Shown here in pieces: positions 1-6,107 of a stretch of DNA of 30,242 nucleotides. Every line of letters starts with the position of its first letter. Within the stretch, counting starts at the first letter, position 1. The DNA is taken from the NCBI GenBank assembly GCA_910578185.1, contig CAJTPN010000027.1, positions 7,749-37,990 of the forward strand, read 5' to 3'. The position numbers and the translations under genes are program-made. Under the pieces are notes generated by a model. The model was not told where the DNA came from. It worked only from the letters and a program-made list of their open reading frames with translations, and did not search any database. This DNA is from an uncultured Acetatifactor sp. (lineage in GTDB: Bacteria > Bacillota > Clostridia > Lachnospirales > Lachnospiraceae).

Positions 1-177
1 TTTCTCCCAGGCGTCTCCGTTCCGGGACTGTTTTATTTTTTCCAGTGCCGTCCCTTCACTACTACGCCCTTCTAGGGGAGTAAACTCAGACACAAATGCT
101 CTGTCTGACTTTTCTCCCAGGCGTCTCCGTTCCGGGACTGTTTTATTTTTTCCAGTGCCGTCCCTCCACTACTACGC
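1..177 (-). repeat. Tandem hairpin-repeat array A (about 110 bp period, cut by window edge)
   Basis: Positions 1-67 recur at 111-177 with one difference (c/t at 55/166 region), giving a 110 bp period. A conserved 59 bp block (10-68, again from 120) alternates with a 51 bp segment (69-119). That segment folds into a hairpin: GGGAG, AAA and TCAGACA on the left arm pair with TGTCTGA, TTT and CTCCC on the right, with two symmetric one-base mismatches and a loop of about 9 nt. The block ends in ACGCC and the next begins GGCGT, so the block ends also pair and extend the stem. The array starts 14 bp beyond the dnaX stop and leaves the window on the left, so its copy number is unknown. It is assigned to the minus strand because dnaX is transcribed that way. 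The same block occurs at 24865-25111. I do not recognise the family. Confidence 0.9.
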
Positions 178-190
178 GCCGAGACCGCCT

Positions 191-1774
191 TTATTCTTCT
201 TCCTCTTCAATGTCCATCCGGATCACCTGAGAAATGTCCACATAATTTTCCTGAAACTCCTGCTGCTCTCTTACAGTCTGAATATTGACTCCGATTTCTT
301 TGCCTGCGAAATCAGAGAGCATTGCTTCCAATCTGGTCTGATTTTCCGGGTGCCTGGTAAAATAGTCTGACGCCACACCATCCTCCAAAACCACCAGCAG
401 CCTGTTGTCACCGCCAAGGCTGAGTCTTGCATTTTTTAAATAAAATTTCATTGGATTTTCCGCATTACCCACAATGGCCGGCCATTTAGAAACAATCTGG
501 CGCACGTCTTCAGGAATCGCCTTTGGCAGCTCCGGCTTTTGTTTTGGTAAAGCCCCTGACCCATTTCCCTCTGATGCAGCCTCTCCGCTTGTCACAGTCC
601 TCCCGGCAACGGCCACCACGCCACTTTCCAGCTTTTCCTCCACCTGACGAACTCTGTCCAAAAGCGCGTCCTGTTCCACCTCCATCTCCGGCTTACAGAG
701 CTTAATCAGAGCCACCTCCACCAGAATACGTTTCTGCATGGCATAGCGTATCTGTCCCGACAGCTCCGAAAAAATTCTGATAAAACGAATGATTCTCTCC
801 TTTTCCGCCATGTCGGCTTCTTCTTTCAGACGTTTTAAGTTGTCGGCAGACATGTCAATGACTTCCTCCAGACGGTCGGAGGCCTGCACCAACATCAGAT
901 TGCGCAAATACCAGGTAAAATCCGTCACAAACTGAGTCAACTCCCTGCCCTGCATGACGATTTCTTCCAAAAGCTTTACGCAGCCCAGCACCTCCCTATC
1001 CAATATATTGCGCAATAGATTGCTGAATACTTCCGTATCCACCGCTCCCAGTACATCCAGGACCTTTTCGTAAGTAAGCTCCTTTCCCAGGTGAAAGGCA
1101 ATACATTGGTCCAGCAGACTCAGGGCGTCTCGCATGGAACCGTCTGCCGTCTTCGCAATATACCTAAGCGCCTTCTCTTCCACTTGTACGTTTTCCGCCC
1201 TGACCAATTCCTGCATTCTGTCCGCGATGGTATCAATGGAGATACGTTTAAAATCATATCTCTGACACCTGGAAAGAATGGTAATTGGGAGCTTGTGTAC
1301 TTCTGTCGTAGCCAAAATGAAAATCACATAAGAGGGCGGTTCCTCCAAAGTCTTCAGAAGCGCGTTAAACGCCCCTATGGAAAGCATATGCACCTCGTCT
1401 ATGATATAAACCTTATATTTCCCCTCTGGGGGGGAATAGGAAACTTCGTCCACAATTTCACGTATATTGTCAACACCATTATTGGATGCCGCATCAATCT
1501 CAATCACGTTCATGCTGGCGTTCGCCGCAATGGCACGACAGATACGGCACTCTCCGCAGGGACCGTCCTCCGTTGGTTTCTCACAGTTAACGGTCCTGGC
1601 AAAGATCTTCGCCACAGTAGTCTTACCTGTTCCTCTGGTTCCGGTAAACAGGTACGCATGTCCGATTCGATTGGCCCGCAGCTGATTTTTTAATGTGGTG
1701 ACAATATGCTCCTGCCCTTTCACATCCAAAAACGTATCCGGACGAAATTTTCGATATAGCGCCGTGTAAGACAT
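191..1774 (-). CDS. dnaX: DNA polymerase III subunit gamma/tau
   Basis: Clamp-loader ATPase subunit that loads the sliding clamp at replication forks. The 527-residue protein shows the family's N-terminal signature MSYTALYRKFRP, Walker A GTRGTGKT at residues 45-52, a four-cysteine zinc site (Cys64, 73, 76, 79), Walker B IIDEVH near 124-129, a sensor I LATTEVHK and the SRC arginine-finger motif in ILSRCQRYDF. The C-terminal third is the variable tau-like region and ends in an acidic tail of glutamates. I start at ATG 1774 because family members begin with this sequence and a GAGG lies about 11 nt upstream; an in-frame ATG at 1801 would add nine residues. No slippery A-run for an internal frameshift was noticed. 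The gene follows pfkA by about 70 bp and precedes repeat array A; ybaB and recR often follow dnaX but would lie outside the window. Confidence 0.95.
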   Translation of the reverse strand: MSYTALYRKFRPDTFLDVKGQEHIVTTLKNQLRANRIGHAYLFTGTRGTGKTTVAKIFARTVNCEKPTEDGPCGECRICRAIAANASMNVIEIDAASNNGVDNIREIVDEVSYSPPEGKYKVYIIDEVHMLSIGAFNALLKTLEEPPSYVIFILATTEVHKLPITILSRCQRYDFKRISIDTIADRMQELVRAENVQVEEKALRYIAKTADGSMRDALSLLDQCIAFHLGKELTYEKVLDVLGAVDTEVFSNLLRNILDREVLGCVKLLEEIVMQGRELTQFVTDFTWYLRNLMLVQASDRLEEVIDMSADNLKRLKEEADMAEKERIIRFIRIFSELSGQIRYAMQKRILVEVALIKLCKPEMEVEQDALLDRVRQVEEKLESGVVAVAGRTVTSGEAASEGNGSGALPKQKPELPKAIPEDVRQIVSKWPAIVGNAENPMKFYLKNARLSLGGDNRLLVVLEDGVASDYFTRHPENQTRLEAMLSDFAGKEIGVNIQTVREQQEFQENYVDISQVIRMDIEEEEE

Positions 1775-1843
1775 ATTATTCTGTTCCTCACTTACTTTCA
1801 TCCATAATTGTCAGGGCTTTGATCCTCCATAGCACATATGCGC

Positions 1844-2917
1844 CTAATTGCCAAAGCATATCCCCAACAGCTTTGCCTCATGCACAATGGTAGCATCCGG
1901 CGCTATGGCTTTGAGCTTGCCCGCCACATCCTCCAGCGGAACCCGTACCACCTCACGATTTTTGTAACCAACCATAAACCCAAACTGCCCGTCCAATATC
2001 AGCTTGCCTGCCTCTGCGCCAAGCCTGCTTGCAAAGACACGGTCATAAGGGCACGGACTGCCGCCCCTCTGCATATGTCCCGGAACGGTAACTCGTACCT
2101 CTCTCCCTGTCTTCTTCTGAATGGCTGCCGCCACCTCATAGGATACGGAAGGAAAGGGATACTTCTCCATCTTTTTTTTGAGTTCCTTCTTGGAAAGCTT
2201 GGCATCTGTCTTTGATATGGCGCCTTCGGCCACCGCTATGATGGTAAAACGGCTCCCTCTTTTGTCACGCTCCTCGATCTTATCCACTACTTTATCAATA
2301 TCATAGGGGATTTCGGGAATCAAAATAATATCGGCACCGCCAGCCATACCAGCATTCAATGTAAGCCAGCCCACCTTATGTCCCATCACCTCCACGATAA
2401 ACACCCTGCCGTGGGAAGCTGCCGTGGTATGAATATAGTCAATGGCATCCGTAGCAATGTCCATGGCACTCTGGAACCCAAAAGTCATATCTGTTCCCCA
2501 TAAGTCATTGTCTATGGTTTTGGGCAATGTGATGATATTCAGCCCTTCCTTGCGCAGAAGGTTTGCCGTCTTATGTGTGCCGTTGCCGCCCAAAATCACC
2601 AGACAGTCCAGCTGCAGCTTATAGTAATTCTGTTTCATTGCCTCCACCTTATTCAGCCCGTTTTCATCAGGATCCTGAATTGTCTTAAAAGGTGTCCTGG
2701 AGGTTCCCAATATAGTGCCGCCCTTTGTCAAAATACCCGAAAAGTCCCTGCCCGTAAGCATCTGAAACTTGCCGTAGATAAGCCCTTTATAGCCATCCAG
2801 AAATCCATAGATCTCCATTTCCTCCCCGCTGTTCAACAGAGTTTTTACTACGCCTCTCATAGCCGCATTCAACGCCTGACAGTCTCCGCCGCTGGTAAGC
2901 ATACCGATTCTTTTCAT
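1844..2917 (-). CDS. pfkA: 6-phosphofructokinase, atypical active-site type
   Basis: Phosphorylates fructose 6-phosphate to fructose 1,6-bisphosphate, the committed step of glycolysis. The 357-residue protein carries LTSGGDCQALNAAMRG at the N-terminus, GTSRTPF at 71-77, GGNGT at 110-114 and PKTIDND at 132-138, followed by the substrate-binding segment around VEVMGHKVGW. In family terms, glycine after the GGD/GGN pair is typical of ATP-dependent enzymes, while Lys133 in PKTIDND (Gly in the E. coli enzyme) is typical of PPi-dependent or atypical ATP-dependent enzymes. The phosphate donor therefore cannot be decided from sequence. The first motif has Asn where Asp is usual. AGGAGG lies 13 nt before the ATG, a long spacing. 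A promoter is visible at 2975-3003. dnaX follows on the same strand. Confidence 0.9.
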   Translation of the reverse strand: MKRIGMLTSGGDCQALNAAMRGVVKTLLNSGEEMEIYGFLDGYKGLIYGKFQMLTGRDFSGILTKGGTILGTSRTPFKTIQDPDENGLNKVEAMKQNYYKLQLDCLVILGGNGTHKTANLLRKEGLNIITLPKTIDNDLWGTDMTFGFQSAMDIATDAIDYIHTTAASHGRVFIVEVMGHKVGWLTLNAGMAGGADIILIPEIPYDIDKVVDKIEERDKRGSRFTIIAVAEGAISKTDAKLSKKELKKKMEKYPFPSVSYEVAAAIQKKTGREVRVTVPGHMQRGGSPCPYDRVFASRLGAEAGKLILDGQFGFMVGYKNREVVRVPLEDVAGKLKAIAPDATIVHEAKLLGICFGN

Positions 2918-2974
2918 ACGCTTTTCTCATCCTCCTTTTCTTCCCGCATTTCTTTCTATAGGTCTCTATATAGA

Positions 2975-3003
2975 ATATTACCCTTTCTGCAAAAAATTTG
3001 CAA
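2975..3003 (-). promoter_or_regulatory. Sigma-A type promoter for pfkA
   Basis: On the minus strand TTGCAA (2998-3003) is followed after exactly 17 bp by TAATAT (2975-2980). This lies 58 bp upstream of the pfkA start codon and back to back with the tRNA promoter. Confidence 0.6.
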
Positions 3004-3010
3004 CCAACTC

Positions 3011-3039
3011 TTGCAAAAAATGTTTTCATACTATAAAAT
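3011..3039 (+). promoter_or_regulatory. Promoter for tRNA-Ser
   Basis: TTGCAA at 3011-3016 and TAAAAT at 3034-3039 are separated by 17 bp and lie about 30 bp before the tRNA. The promoter diverges from the pfkA promoter. Confidence 0.55.
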
Positions 3040-3069
3040 AGAGATAGTGTTTCGCAAGAAACCAAATAG

Positions 3070-3157
3070 GGAGAGTTATCGAAGCGGTCATAACGAGCTG
3101 CACTCGAAATGCAGTTGTCCTTTACTGGGCACGTGGGTTCGAATCCCACACTCTCCG
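3070..3157 (+). tRNA. tRNA-Ser (anticodon CGA)
   Basis: The 88 nt gene folds as a class II tRNA. GGAGAGT pairs with ACTCTCC to form the acceptor stem (3070-3076 with 3150-3156), followed by discriminator G. The anticodon arm is CTGCA-CTCGAAA-TGCAG with anticodon CGA, reading UCG codons. A long variable arm (GTCCTTTACTGGGCAC region) is typical of serine tRNAs. The T-arm is GTGGG-TTCGAAT-CCCAC. The 3' CCA is not encoded; the genomic sequence there is CTA. tRNA 3' ends are frequent integration sites, and phage-like debris lies directly downstream. Confidence 0.96.
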
Positions 3158-3166
3158 CTAAGCAGA

Positions 3167-3220
3167 AAATCCGCAAATCAGTGATTTTTCAGGGAAATCA
3201 AGGGATTTGCGGATTTTTTT
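3167..3220 (+). terminator. Rho-independent terminator of tRNA-Ser
   Basis: AAATCCGCAAATC (3167-3179) pairs perfectly with GATTTGCGGATTT (3204-3216), and the second arm runs into an uninterrupted T tract. It begins 10 bp after the tRNA. Confidence 0.85.
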
Positions 3221-3563
3221 GCGCTCTGTTTTATTGGTCAAATTTATATAGAATAATTAGCATTTATAACATTTTTTGTCATGAATCTTGTCATGGCAGG
3301 TCATCTTGAATCAGTTGTAGAAAGCTGCCTGTATGCTGTTGCATCCGGCAATCTTGTCCGCTCTACTCACACCTCAAAACCATATCCGCATCTACCCAGC
3401 CATGTACTGTACATCTGGTTTGATAATCTTTCATTTCCATCTTTTTATTCCCTGGCGCCAGCTGTTTGGCGCAGGAGAATTCCCTGACTGTCAATCAGCA
3501 CCTTTTTTAACCGGCAAATTCTCTGATGTGCACAGTTCCGGGAGATTTGCGGAAAGGTGTGTG
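3221..3563. other. Gene-poor stretch beside tRNA, possible integrase remnant
   Basis: No intact gene is convincing here. On the minus strand, 3257-3310 reads FKMTCHDKIHDKKCYKC then stop, preceded by in-frame stops. Tails rich in HDK/YDK repeats are common at the C-termini of tyrosine integrases of Clostridia elements, and an integrase ending next to a tRNA 3' end is the expected attL geometry. This is only suggestive: no catalytic motif survives. Confidence 0.3.
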
Positions 3564-3650
3564 ATGCTTATGAGTACATATGAAGAATTCATGGTGATCT
3601 TGACCGTGGCCTTGCTGATCGTAGCTATTCTGAATCTGAAAAATAAGTAG
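3564..3650 (+). CDS. Small holin-like membrane toxin peptide
   Basis: Reads MLMSTYEEFMVILTVALLIV followed by AILNLKNK, 28 residues (or 26 from the second ATG at 3570). The pattern M-S-T-Y-E, one hydrophobic helix and a short basic tail is that of the putative holin-like toxin family, which resembles type I toxins such as TxpA/BsrG. It would insert in the membrane. AAAGGTGTGTG immediately upstream serves as ribosome binding site. The peptide is the 3' end of a longer open frame starting at 3333, but the upstream part has no family resemblance and this start is better. The stop codon lies inside the hairpin at 3645-3686. Small toxins of this type are normally controlled by an antisense RNA; I cannot locate one with confidence. 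Confidence 0.65.
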   Translation: MLMSTYEEFMVILTVALLIVAILNLKNK

Positions 3651-3686
3651 AGCGGCTCTGTCCCGGTAAGATGAGCGGCTCTACTT
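3645..3686. terminator. Hairpin between convergent genes
   Basis: AAGTAGAGCGGCTC (3645-3658) pairs with GAGCGGCTCTACTT (3673-3686) with one G-G mismatch. On the minus strand the second arm runs into TTATTTTT, so it can terminate the leftward phage-like genes. On the plus strand the T tract is absent. Confidence 0.5.
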
Positions 3687-3690
3687 AACG

Positions 3691-4031
3691 CTATAATTTG
3701 CCGGAACGGGAAGCCTTAACCTTCCTAATCGGCTGTGTGCTTTCATAAAGTTTTCCCCACTCTCCCGTATGTCTTTCCACAAATTCCTTATATTTTTTCT
3801 CACCTTCAGCACATTTTTTTGAAAACACTTTAACGGTTCTTCTATTGGAAGATTTCCTGTGGCCCATCTCATAGCGCCAGAATGATCTCTGTTTTTCAAA
3901 ATATTCAATGTAAAAGCCCTCACACTGAAGTTATAGAAATGATCCCCTGCCGCTTCATACAGAATCGCCTTTTGGCAGCCCAGACCGGCAGGCGCCTGCA
4001 GATCAGGGCGTGTATCGGCATTCGACGACAT
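3691..4031 (-). pseudogene. Frameshifted gene of unknown function in phage remnant
   Basis: Two frames together look like one protein. The upstream frame runs from ATG 4031 (MSSNADTRPDLQ...) through ILYEAAGDHFYNFSV near 3925. The downstream frame, open from 3930 to a TAG at 3691-3693, reads EGFYIEYFEKQRSFWRYEMG and on to KASRSGKL. A one-base shift near 3920-3930 would join them as FYNFSVEGFYIEYFEKQ. The upstream frame alone stays open to 3681 (and back to 4121), so an intact 440 bp gene in that frame is the alternative; its downstream half is less protein-like. No ribosome binding site is seen before ATG 4031. I do not recognise the family. It follows the DUF4373 gene by only 13 bp. Confidence 0.4.
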
Positions 4032-4044
4032 CAAAAAAGCGGAT

Positions 4045-4497
4045 TTAAGGATTTTTGTGTACAAAAACCACATCCTGATAATCTTCATTTTTCGAAATAT
4101 CAAGCAGCCAATACTCTTCATAAATCTCTGTGCCCTTACGATTCTTGTTTTTAAGAACTACAAGATAACTTTTTTGGATACCCCTGCTGGTCAGAATCCC
4201 CCACCGATCAAAAAGCTCTTTGTCAAAAAGACCAACGGAAAAACAGTAACCCACCGTCTCCCGGACTGTACTGGAACTGATGCCCCCTCCCATCTTCCTT
4301 GCAGTCGATACACACAGGTCATAGCCCCATTCATAGTAGTATCCCTCGCTTCCAAACGCCATCTGACAAAGGTAGAAGTATATCCCAAATCCAGGCCACC
4401 CATGAGCGTCCAGAAGCTTATCAATTTTGATATCATTGTAGAAAATGTCAACATACCAGCCGGCACAGTCAATTCGCTTTTTTGGTTTTCCCGCCAT
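4045..4497 (-). CDS. DUF4373 (Lin1244/Lin1753-type) phage replication-associated protein
   Basis: The 150-residue protein starts MAGKPKKRIDCAGWYVDIFY and contains HGWPGFGIYFYLCQMAFG, features I associate with the DUF4373 domain found at the N-terminus of phage and mobile-element replisome-organiser proteins. It presumably belongs to the replication module of the remnant element. The start at 4497 is chosen for GGAGGGG seven nt upstream; an in-frame ATG at 4533 lacks a good site. Relatives are usually longer, with a C-terminal helicase-loader or DNA-binding part, so this may be a truncated copy ending soon after the domain (VFVHKNP). A divergent promoter lies 240 bp upstream. Function is inferred from family context only. 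Confidence 0.7.
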   Translation of the reverse strand: MAGKPKKRIDCAGWYVDIFYNDIKIDKLLDAHGWPGFGIYFYLCQMAFGSEGYYYEWGYDLCVSTARKMGGGISSSTVRETVGYCFSVGLFDKELFDRWGILTSRGIQKSYLVVLKNKNRKGTEIYEEYWLLDISKNEDYQDVVFVHKNP

Positions 4498-4540
4498 ATT
4501 TACCCCTCCATTCCTTAAAATCCAAAATTGCATCAGTCAT
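4469..4540 (-). CDS. Possible 23-residue leader peptide overlapping DUF4373 start
   Basis: MTDAILDFKEWRGKYGGKTK plus three residues, preceded by AAAGGGGAAACAATT, a good ribosome binding site. It overlaps the first 29 bp of the DUF4373 gene in another frame and could couple its translation. Nothing else supports it. Confidence 0.25.
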   Translation of the reverse strand: MTDAILDFKEWRGKYGGKTKKAN

Positions 4541-4593
4541 AATTGTTTCCCCTTTCTTTTATCCTTTATCATCATTACTATTTATTGTTTTTG

Positions 4594-4713
4594 GGCGGTC
4601 CAGTCCTTTCTAACACCATAACGGTTTCTTTTTATTTTTTCAGACAGGTATGGCAGTATGGCTCCTTCCTTTACACTGATGGCACAGGCTTCCTTCTTCT
4701 TACTTTCCTTCTT
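4594..4713 (-). pseudogene. Open stretch without start codon, probable small-gene remnant
   Basis: The minus strand reads KESKKKEACAISVKEGAILP then YLSEKIKRNRYGVRKDWTAQ and a stop near 4594. Composition is protein-like but no ATG, GTG or TTG start is available after the upstream in-frame stop. It lies just after the leftward promoter at 4736-4764, where small early phage genes would be expected. Confidence 0.3.
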
Positions 4714-4735
4714 GTCTAATTAATTTGACATATTA

Positions 4736-4764
4736 AATCTAACATATTAAACACATCTTGTCAA
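4736..4764 (-). promoter_or_regulatory. Leftward promoter of the phage-like divergent pair
   Basis: TTGACA (plus-strand 4759-4764) and TAGATT (4736-4741) are separated by 17 bp on the minus strand. It drives toward the DUF4373 gene and faces the repressor promoter, as in lambdoid control regions. Confidence 0.55.
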
Positions 4765-4791
4765 TCCCTTTTTGTTCAAAATATTTGACAA
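4758..4791. promoter_or_regulatory. Candidate operator: inverted repeat spanning both -35 boxes
   Basis: TTGTCAA (4758-4764) and TTGACAA (4785-4791) are exact reverse complements 20 bp apart, and each overlaps the -35 box of one divergent promoter. Two direct copies of ACATATTAAA also lie at about 4729-4752. The adjacent XRE protein is the natural candidate to bind here. Confidence 0.4.
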
Positions 4792-4813
4792 TCTTATCTA
4801 CATGTCGTATAAT
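4785..4813 (+). promoter_or_regulatory. Consensus promoter for the repressor gene
   Basis: TTGACA (4785-4790), a 17 bp spacer and TATAAT (4808-4813), a perfect sigma-A consensus 28 bp before the repressor start codon. Confidence 0.85.
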
Positions 4814-4841
4814 AAATTAAACATCAGAAGGCGGTGATAAT

Positions 4842-5309
4842 ATGACACTAGGAGATGTAATAAAAAACTATAGAACAAATTACAATATGAGTATGGACAT
4901 GTTTGCTAAAAAAAGCGGTATAAGCAAAGCCTATATATCGCTACTGGAAAAAAACAAACATCCTAAAACCGGAAAATCTATTGCTCCATCCATTCAATGT
5001 ATTAAACAAGCCGCTGAAGGCATGGACATGGACTTTCATGTTTTATTCGAAATGATTGATGGAAATGTCTCATTGACAGCAGAAAACGAAGAACCCACAC
5101 TGACTCCAAAGGATAATCGGGACATAGCCAAAGACCTCAATTCCATTATGGAAAAATTACAATCAGGTAATGAGGGTCCCGCAAGCTATGACGGTGAAGA
5201 ACTTTCTCCAGAAGCAATAGAGCTTTTCAGAGATGAGCTGGAAATCGCCCTGAAACGGTTAAAAATTATGAACAAGGAGAAGTATACTCCGAAAAAATAC
5301 AAAAAGTAG
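4842..5309 (+). CDS. XRE-family transcriptional repressor
   Basis: The 155-residue protein has an N-terminal helix-turn-helix of about 65 residues (LGDVIKNYRTNYNMSMDMFA, then GISKAYISLLEKNK), a low-complexity linker and a helical C-terminal part (SPEAIELFRDELEIALKRLK). It is probably the element's master repressor. GAAGGCGGTGATA provides the ribosome binding site and a consensus promoter precedes it. The next gene, an ImmA/IrrE-type protease, starts 9 bp later. This pairing is known from ICEBs1 and phi105-like elements, where the protease cleaves the repressor to induce the element. That the same control applies here is inferred. AT-richness in this stretch is higher than in flanking chromosomal genes. 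Confidence 0.85.
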   Translation: MTLGDVIKNYRTNYNMSMDMFAKKSGISKAYISLLEKNKHPKTGKSIAPSIQCIKQAAEGMDMDFHVLFEMIDGNVSLTAENEEPTLTPKDNRDIAKDLNSIMEKLQSGNEGPASYDGEELSPEAIELFRDELEIALKRLKIMNKEKYTPKKYKK

Positions 5310-5318
5310 GTGGTATAA

Positions 5319-5756
5319 TTGGGGAATTGTATTAAAGAAGTGGTGCAGAAATATGTCTTAAAGCACAAAACCAGAGATCCATTTAAGCTGGCAGAACTGC
5401 TTGGCATTGAAGTGCAGAAAGGAACTCCGGGATGCGCTGGGTGCTATATGTTCCTGAAAAATCACAGATACATATTTCTTGACCAAAATTTAGAAGAAAG
5501 AGAATTATTACAAGTTATGGCGCATGAATTAGGACATGCCATACTGCATAAAAAACAAAATTGCTATTTTATCAGGCATAAAACATTACTGCTCAATTCC
5601 AAGACCGAGCAGGAAGCCAACATATTTGCGGCCGAACTGCTAATTGATGATGGCATCATATTAGAGCATCCCGAATATACAAATTCTCAATTAGCCAGAT
5701 TGCTGGGATATGAAGAAAGGCTTATTGAATGGTGGATGCAGAACAATAACAAATAA
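5319..5756 (+). CDS. ImmA/IrrE-family metallopeptidase
   Basis: Zinc protease of 145 residues. The catalytic motif HELGH lies in MAHELGHAILHKKQ, with a downstream acidic helix KTEQEANIFAAELLI supplying the third ligand region (ExxxNxFAAELL is the family pattern). Family members cleave their partner XRE repressor. The start is TTG at 5319, supported by AGGTGG about 6 nt upstream and by placement 9 bp after the repressor gene; no ATG suits. The two genes almost certainly form an operon. The C-terminus (SQLARLLGYEERLIEWW) looks complete. Confidence 0.85.
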   Translation: MGNCIKEVVQKYVLKHKTRDPFKLAELLGIEVQKGTPGCAGCYMFLKNHRYIFLDQNLEERELLQVMAHELGHAILHKKQNCYFIRHKTLLLNSKTEQEANIFAAELLIDDGIILEHPEYTNSQLARLLGYEERLIEWWMQNNNK

Positions 5757-5805
5757 CTTTTAATGATAAAGCCATCAAGGTGTGACTTAATATATTTCAT
5801 AAGGC

Positions 5806-5858
5806 TTCAGCGTCATCCACGCTGAATGGGTGCTGTACTGTCCGGAACCGGGCAGCAC
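5806..5858 (+). other. Two consecutive hairpins after the protease gene
   Basis: TTCAGCGT-CATCC-ACGCTGAA (5806-5826) is a perfect 8 bp stem. It is followed by GTGCTG...CAGCAC (5830-5835 with 5853-5858) enclosing CCGGAACCGG. There is no T tract, so a simple terminator is not obvious; a structured RNA or cryptic recombination site is possible. Confidence 0.4.
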
Positions 5859-5859
5859 A

Positions 5860-6029
5860 GAAAGGCCCAATGGCCCAGATAAAACTATCCTGACCACTTC
5901 GTTGCAAATGAAATAGGAATTGAGATTTTCAAGTATCGTAAGACAAAAGTTGGGGAATACTTAATTGTGATCCCTTTAAAGCAAACCGTCACCGTTTCAG
6001 AAATTAATCTCATGGAATTACTTTTGTAA
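5860..6029 (+). pseudogene. Gene fragment, C-terminal remnant of unknown protein
   Basis: From 5883 to the TAA at 6027-6029 an open frame reads PDHFVANEIGIEIFKYRKTK then VGEYLIVIPLKQTVTVSEIN and LMELLL. It has no start codon. In the adjacent frame MAQIKLS ends exactly at the junction, so a one-base shift near 5885 would give MAQIKLSYPDHFVANEIGIE. This looks like a frameshifted small gene of the element. Family not recognised. Confidence 0.4.
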
Positions 6030-6107
6030 TTCTATCGTTTTCTTTCTTCCCTTTTTGTTCAATCCATATTATAATAAGGCGTAAAACAGGAACAGGAGAG
6101 GTGTCAT

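Noticed and set aside
191..1774. Programmed frameshift in dnaX
   Set aside because: I saw no A6G-type slippery run with a following hairpin; Firmicutes dnaX usually gives one product.
2787..3176. 129-residue minus-strand gene between pfkA and the tRNA
   Set aside because: It overlaps the tRNA, both promoters and the pfkA 5' end in another frame.
3333..3563. 105-residue protein upstream of the holin-like peptide
   Set aside because: Only the last 28 codons match a family; the upstream part has no binding site or recognisable sequence.
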